Shown here one piece after another: positions 59,273 to 64,000 of a DNA stretch of 64,000 bases. The position numbers and the translations under genes are program-made. The DNA comes from Torymus aiolomorphi (taxonomy: Eukaryota > Arthropoda > Insecta > Hymenoptera > Torymidae), in the NCBI GenBank assembly GCA_036365515.1, contig CM070877.1:117587321-117651320 (forward strand), written 5' to 3'. The notes beneath the pieces are model-generated. The model saw only the letters and a list, made by a program, of their open reading frames with translations, was not told the origin of the DNA and did no database searches. Within the stretch, counting starts at the first letter, position 1. Every line of letters starts with the position of its first letter.

Positions 59273-59857
59273 ATTTGTCTATTACGAAATAGTCAGAAAG
59301 TCAGTAAATAGCTAGGATAAATGGTTAATGGCCACACTGAAACGCTTTTTCCCCTATTATTTGCCCATTAAATAGATTGGAAATAGACTGGCATAACCTC
59401 AAAATATTGAATTTAAATTTACTCATAGACTTGACTTTACATTTAAGGTCATTCAATTGTAATAGATAGCTTACAAAAATGTAAACAATAAACACAGACT
59501 AAAAAAACATTTATAGCACTTCTTTCTTAGATATTAATTGAAACGAATATTTTTCTATTAGATTCTGTCTCTCTCACTCCTCGTCATAAGAACAAGCCTT
59601 CTACTAGCCATTTCCTAACTAAAAAAACTGCCCAACAGCTTCTTTTTGTCTCCAATTTTAATACATTTGAAATAGTTAAGAACAAGGAAATCTTTAAAGA
59701 AAGTCTTTCTATTTTCAATCTATTAAATGGTCGAATAATGTTGGAAAAATCGTTTCATCGATAGATAGAAATATCTAAGAAACGTGACTAGTTTTTGGCT
59801 ATACCCCACTAAAACTAGCTATTTATTACGCAAATAATGTAGTCACTTTCCACCAGG
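59273..59857 (+). mobile_element. Non-autonomous inverted-repeat transposon, about 585 bp, copy 2
   Basis: The ends are CCTGGTAGAAATTTGTCTAT and TTTCCACCAGG. The whole body corresponds to the reverse complement of 2107-2716. Long shared words include GTCTGTCTCTCTCACTCCTC-like and AAGAACAAGCCTTCTACTAG. TA lies one base outside each end. No open frame. Confidence 0.8.
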
Positions 59858-59862
59858 TTAAT

Positions 59863-60402
59863 GGCCACTTTATAGCCCGAAAATCGGGGCAAAAGTGGCG
59901 ACGGATTCTCTCTTTTACTAAAAGGAATAAAAATAAAGTAAATTAGTGGGAATAAAGTAACAAGTAACATAATCTAATTTTTTACGTTTATGCTGAATTT
60001 GGATAAAACAAAAATGTAACACATAAAAAAAAATATCTTTTCAAGTCTATAAAGTGGTGACAGTGGAGCTTGGAATAAAATACTGTATGTAACATCGGAG
60101 TAAAGTCGCAGATTATTCCCGCGGGTTTTACTGATCGGCTTACTGCCGTGTTACATACAGAACTTTATTCCAGCTCTACTGTGGCCACTTTATAGACTTG
60201 AAAAGTTATTTTGTATTTATGTGTTATAACTTTGTTAGTTTTAAGCAAATTCACCATAAACGTTAAAAATTACACTATGTTATTTGATTCCCTCATATGT
60301 GGGAATAAAGTACTTTATTTTCGCTAATTTACTTTATTCCCTTTAGTAAAAGAAAGAATCAGACGCCAGTTTTGCTCCGCTTTTCAGTCTATAAAGTGTG
60401 GA
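59863..60402. mobile_element. Foldback element with GGAATAAAGT words
   Basis: The arms start TGGCCACTTTATAG and end CTATAAAGTGTGG. They share TTTTACTAAAAGGAATAAA-type sequence near 59920 and 60340. A smaller inverted repeat (60038-60208; CTTTTCAAGTCTATAAAGTG and complement, with GTATGTAAC inside) forms the centre. Confidence 0.75.
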
Positions 60403-60851
60403 TTATGAACTAGTGGGCTTTTTGACCTCATAGGTTTGCAGTAGTCGTCTTCGGCTTGCACTTAAAAATAGCCAATAGCACTTAAAAATAGTACACAATA
60501 TGTACTATTATTTCCCTGTTTTGCAAGAATAAAGCATCAGTGGGAATAAAGCATCAGTGGGAATAAAGCATCAGTGAAAACTAAATGCTACTTCTGTTAC
60601 GCTTTTGAGGAAAATAAAGTAGCCGTTATAGTGAAGTCGGGAATAATAGTCCATTATGTAATAACGAACTGAAATTGCAGGTTACTCCAGCAGGTGAGTT
60701 TACTACCCGAGCTTCGTCTCACACCCAAGGGAATGATCGACTTTAGTCCCGTGTTACATATAGTACTTTATACCACTCTAACCTCAAAATCACAACTTTG
60801 ATATGATTTTTCGGCGCTCGTGGTATAAAATACCGTTCGAAACTAGTGCGT
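60403..60851. other. Spacer with GGAATAAAG-type words, no gene
   Basis: Sequence between the two related elements. It has a 17-bp triplication (60528-60577; AATAAAGCATCAGTGGG) and scattered GGGAATAAAG or CTTTATTCC words, so it may be a decayed part of the same composite. Confidence 0.5.
60528..60577. repeat. 17-bp tandem repeat, three units
   Basis: AATAAAGCATCAGTGGG occurs three times in a row, the last copy incomplete. Confidence 0.9.
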
Positions 60852-60931
60852 AAGTCGATTATTTAGGTGGTGTGGCTTTTTCGCACTCGCTTCGCTCGTA
60901 CAAAAAGTCACACCAGCTAAATAATCGACTT
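60852..60931. repeat. 80-bp hairpin with CGCTTCGC-type loop
   Basis: The stem AAGTCGATTATTTAG, GGTGTGGCTTTTT and their complements closes on CGCACTCGCTTCGCTCGT. In design, though not in sequence of the stem, it resembles the hairpins at 31807 and 32111. Confidence 0.8.
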
Positions 60932-61165
60932 CCCCACCCGTGTCGAAATGTACTATTATTCCCAGCTCCACTGTGGCTTCTTTGTAGACTTGAAAAGTTA
61001 TTTGGATTTATGTGTTATAATTTTGTTTGTTTTAACCAAATTCATTATAAACATAAAATATTTGACAATGTCACTTTATTCCCTCATATGCGGGAATAAA
61101 CTAAAGAGGGAAACAAACGCCACTTTTGCTCCACTTTTCATGCTATATAAAGTGCTTATTATAGT
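60932..61165. repeat. Partial copy of the 59863-60402 element
   Basis: GTAGACTTGAAAAGTTATTT, TATGTGTTATAA, TTTATTCCCTCATATG and CACTTTTGCTCCACTTTTCA match 60190-60390 in order and orientation. The left arm is missing. Confidence 0.65.
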
Positions 61166-64000
61166 GGAGATGGGAATAAAGTAATTTACATGATAAACAG
61201 TGGATTATGTGATAAAGCACAAACAAAATTGTAGAGTAATTTTTGAACACATATTTACATTTTTCGTAATGCAAAGTATAAGTATCGTCGAAGAAGCCAT
61301 TTAGAGTCCATTATTCTGAGTGCAAAGTACCTGAATGACGATTAATAAAATGTATATTGAAAAAAAAAAAAAAAAAAAAAACAGGAGAAGCAAGAAAAAG
61401 CTTAATGTCTTTCGTAGCTAATAACAGAACGACGATCTCGGCTGTTATAATCATTAACAGCTCATTAAAATTTAATAATGAACATTTCACAACATCGTAT
61501 GCAGCACGTTAGTAAGTTCTTGTCGAGTCGGCAAGCGGCGAGCGGCGATCGGGGAAGTCATCTAATTGAAAATTACTCGTGTTCGACGTACATCATGAAA
61601 GAAAGGAACCCGTAAATAATCGATGCAAACGACCTGGCTCATAATTACTCAACATAAGCACCTCATCAAGATATACTTCTTGGTCTTATAATACAGATGT
61701 TCCGAAGCCGCGAGATCGCCTCGATCGGATCCAACGTCCAAGTGCACTAAGGCTATATAGAGACTTAATAATCGCTCGGCGGGCTCCAATAAAGAGAAAA
61801 AAGCCAGTGGCGTTATACTCTGTAATGGTAAAAATCTTTGATGACGATCGCTACGGGCGCACGTGTCTCCTTATGTATAGCGAGCGTCGATGTGCGCTCT
61901 CTTATTAAATAAAGATGCGAAAGTCAGCCATCGTATCCGCGCATATAAAAGGGCCAACTTGTCGCATTTGTCGGATACTTTAATTGGTGCCAGGTGCGCC
62001 CGTACATATACGTACGCAACCTACGCAGGCTAAAGAGAGAGAAGGAGAAGACGCGCGCGCGCGCTGGAAGTTGATGGGGGAAGAGGCGGAGGGGGGATCG
62101 TTTGAAAGGGAAAAGGTGTCGTCGTTAAAACCGCCAAGTGCTGGCATCCCGGCGGAAGCGACATTGTATATAAAAGACGTTCCTCCTCGCTCCCCACTTG
62201 GTAATCCTGCAGGAGCGTAAGACAAATTTTATCCGAGTACATAGAGCGGAATGAAAGCGAGAGCGCGTCGACGACGACAACGACGGCGACTGCTAGCGCG
62301 CGGGGTTGCTTTCCATTTACTCGAGCATTTAACTACTGCTCTTATTAGAGCAACGACTTTGGCGTAACGTCCGTTCGAGAGCCGCCGCTGAAAAGGCTTT
62401 AAAAGTCCTTTCGAGTGCCGCAAGCGATAATCGCCCGATAATTATTTTGAAGGACCCTCTCCTCGCCGTATTTCTACCGTCAAAGTTAAATGAAAATTGG
62501 CGTCGAAGCGAGCTCTGGCTGGATAAAGAGATAGCAAAAGACCAGAAGACGAAGGGGGCAGATTCGCTTATATATATATAATACAGAGAAAGAGCGGAGA
62601 TGCGCACAATACGCACAATATACAGGAAGATAAAGATCCTCGATTCCATCTTCCGCATTGTCTTGGGTAGTAGCTTCTGGGGACAGGTTCTCTCTCTCCT
62701 TCCCTTTTGCCGCTTTCCTCCCGACCGCAGGACTACTCTCGCTGGCTGGCAAAACGCCGGGGAGAAACTCTCTACTTTGCTATATCCATTTCAAAGGACA
62801 ATGCTTCATCCTCTCCCTCTCTCTTTCCCAGTGTCTTTGTGCATCCTCGCAATGGATTGCCGGCGCGGCGGCGGCAGCAGGAGAGAGGCTCCTGTCGCTG
62901 ATTACTGCGGCCGAGTAGACCTGCGGAGGGTGAGAGAGGGCGCCAGGATAGGCGAAAGGACGTGGATGGAGAGGAGCGCGAGGAGAAGATGCAGCCACGG
63001 CAACGAGATGAACTGCCGTCAATCAACTCGGCAGGGCCGTAAAAGCCCCTGCGGCCGATCCTTACGTTGCACCATTTATCGACAAATGCCACTCACAAAC
63101 AATGTCACTCGACGTGTGCATATATATGCATCTGCACACACATACTGCTGCTGTTGCTGCTGTTATGCGTCCCTCGCTCCGTGATGTTTACGCGCGCGAA
63201 GAGGCTGCAGCGGCCGAGAGATGATGATGACGCTCGGAAGAGATGACGGCGTCGTAATTAAGGCTCTCGTAAACAAACAGTCGCTCGCTCGCGTGCGGCC
63301 CCGAGGTTTTAATTAAGCTAATTTTCAACGGTTTAGCGTATGTTAAGTAGGTAAAAGCGCTTATCTGGTCAATCCTCTTTCTTTCTCGCTCGCTCTCTCT
63401 CTCTCTCTCTCCCTCTCCCTCTCATTCTTTCATTCTCTTTCTTCCTTTTGGACTTATGAATACGTATAGCGCTTGTGGGCGCTGCGAGGACGGTAATTAT
63501 TTTTAAAAAAATTCAGCGGTCAGCACGGCCTACTACGATATAGTCACTTACCAAGGCATTCATTATACAAAGTAATTGATTGTCTTAATTAAGAGAAATA
63601 ATCCATTATTTTAATTAACAATTATACGCGCGTGCGCTCGCGCGCTGTTCGATATAAGCAGTAGCCCGCGGGAATCGATTTTTATTGCGTTCTACGTGGT
63701 AGTTAAATTTTTGTTTGTTTTAATTAACTACTTCCAACGGTATGTATTGAAGAAATGTAATGAATTATTTATTTGTTTAGTTTCAACAATGATTTGAGAG
63801 GCACGTTGATGAGATGATAAATTTCATTTATAAAACAGTTCATTTATTTTACAAATTTTTTTTTTTATCAAAGATCTTAAAAGTTTTAATGATAGTAATG
63901 TATATGATTTTAATGCAGTTCTACATTTAACATCACGGTGGAGAAATAATAATAGCAAATTATACAATTCACGTCATTTATACTTTGTAGAATGTAAGCG
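61166..64000. other. Unique sequence, CpG-rich, no supported gene
   Basis: Mixed to CpG-rich at about 61420-63700. A (CT)n tract lies near 63391-63410 and a CTG-type triplet run near 63144-63163. TATAAAAG at 61944-61951 has no good initiator after it. Frames at 62600-63184 (+) and 62329-62658 (-) are Arg/Ser-rich, overlap others, and are rejected. Confidence 0.5.
61344..61381 (+). repeat. AATAAA followed by a 22-base A tract
   Basis: AATAAA at 61344-61349 is followed 10 bases later by an uninterrupted run of 22 A (61360-61381). The arrangement is that of a polyadenylated transcript copied back into the genome. The upstream sequence is not recognised and no target duplication was found. Confidence 0.5.

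Noticed and set aside
61944..61980. Second TATA promoter
   Set aside because: TATAAAAG is good, but no TCAKTY initiator lies about 30 bases downstream and no transcript can be inferred.
62600..63184. 194-residue plus-strand frame
   Set aside because: Arg- and Cys-rich, ends in a Cys run from a CTG triplet repeat, and is overlapped by frames in other phases; no evidence of coding.

Overview
This is eukaryotic nuclear DNA with no bacterial or organellar gene content. It looks like an intergenic or intronic part of an arthropod genome, most likely an insect. The evidence is alternating CpG-rich and AT-rich blocks, very many (CT)n/(GA)n and (CA)n tracts, insect-style short inverted-repeat transposons with TA at their ends, and a non-LTR retrotransposon tail ending in an AAATG-type repeat. 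A hymenopteran (parasitoid wasp or ant) is a plausible guess, but nothing here proves it. I find no convincing host protein-coding gene. The longest open frames lie in pyrimidine-rich or CpG-rich low-complexity DNA and look accidental. The only recognisable protein is the C-terminal part of a reverse transcriptase (36280-36711, minus strand).

The layout alternates between two kinds of DNA. Unique, CpG-rich, GA/CT-rich blocks (about 0.4-1.5, 3.1-4.8, 5.9-9.6, 10.8-12.4, 14.7-15.3, 16.0-16.9, 19.8-20.8, 25.5-31.4, 32.7-33.5, 47.3-50.8, 52.9-53.3, 57.1-57.7 and 61.4-63.7 kb) may be regulatory. Between them lie AT-rich stretches packed with inverted-repeat and foldback elements, many nested inside one another.

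The repeat families include: (1) elements with TA-flanked CACGG/CACTG-type ends; (2) an element of about 600 bp ending CCTGGTRGAAA, present as two opposed copies at 2.1 and 59.3 kb plus relatives; (3) a dispersed repeat called here DR-A, which carries a (CA)n tract at a fixed internal place and a hairpin at its end; (4) a nearly identical pair at 31.5 and 34.3 kb, one carrying a further 371-bp element with a visible empty-site comparison; (5) foldbacks built from short words (GACGAAGAAAAGCCAGTTTG, AAGTCTGG, CTCACGTGAGAT, TCTTGTCTTGG, CCGCGGTAAT, GGAATAAAG).

The most interesting items are these. Inverted-repeat elements carry an embedded tRNA-like A box/B box module (10.4 and 41.3 kb), one of which is split by another element just before the B box. 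A 201-bp insertion with 13-bp target duplications contains a hammerhead-ribozyme-like core (55.4 kb). A 582-bp foldback holds nine CACGTG E-boxes (43 kb). Unrelated long hairpins share one 17-base loop word (31.8, 32.2, 35.1, 35.5 kb). All family names are labels for this window only; no database search was possible.
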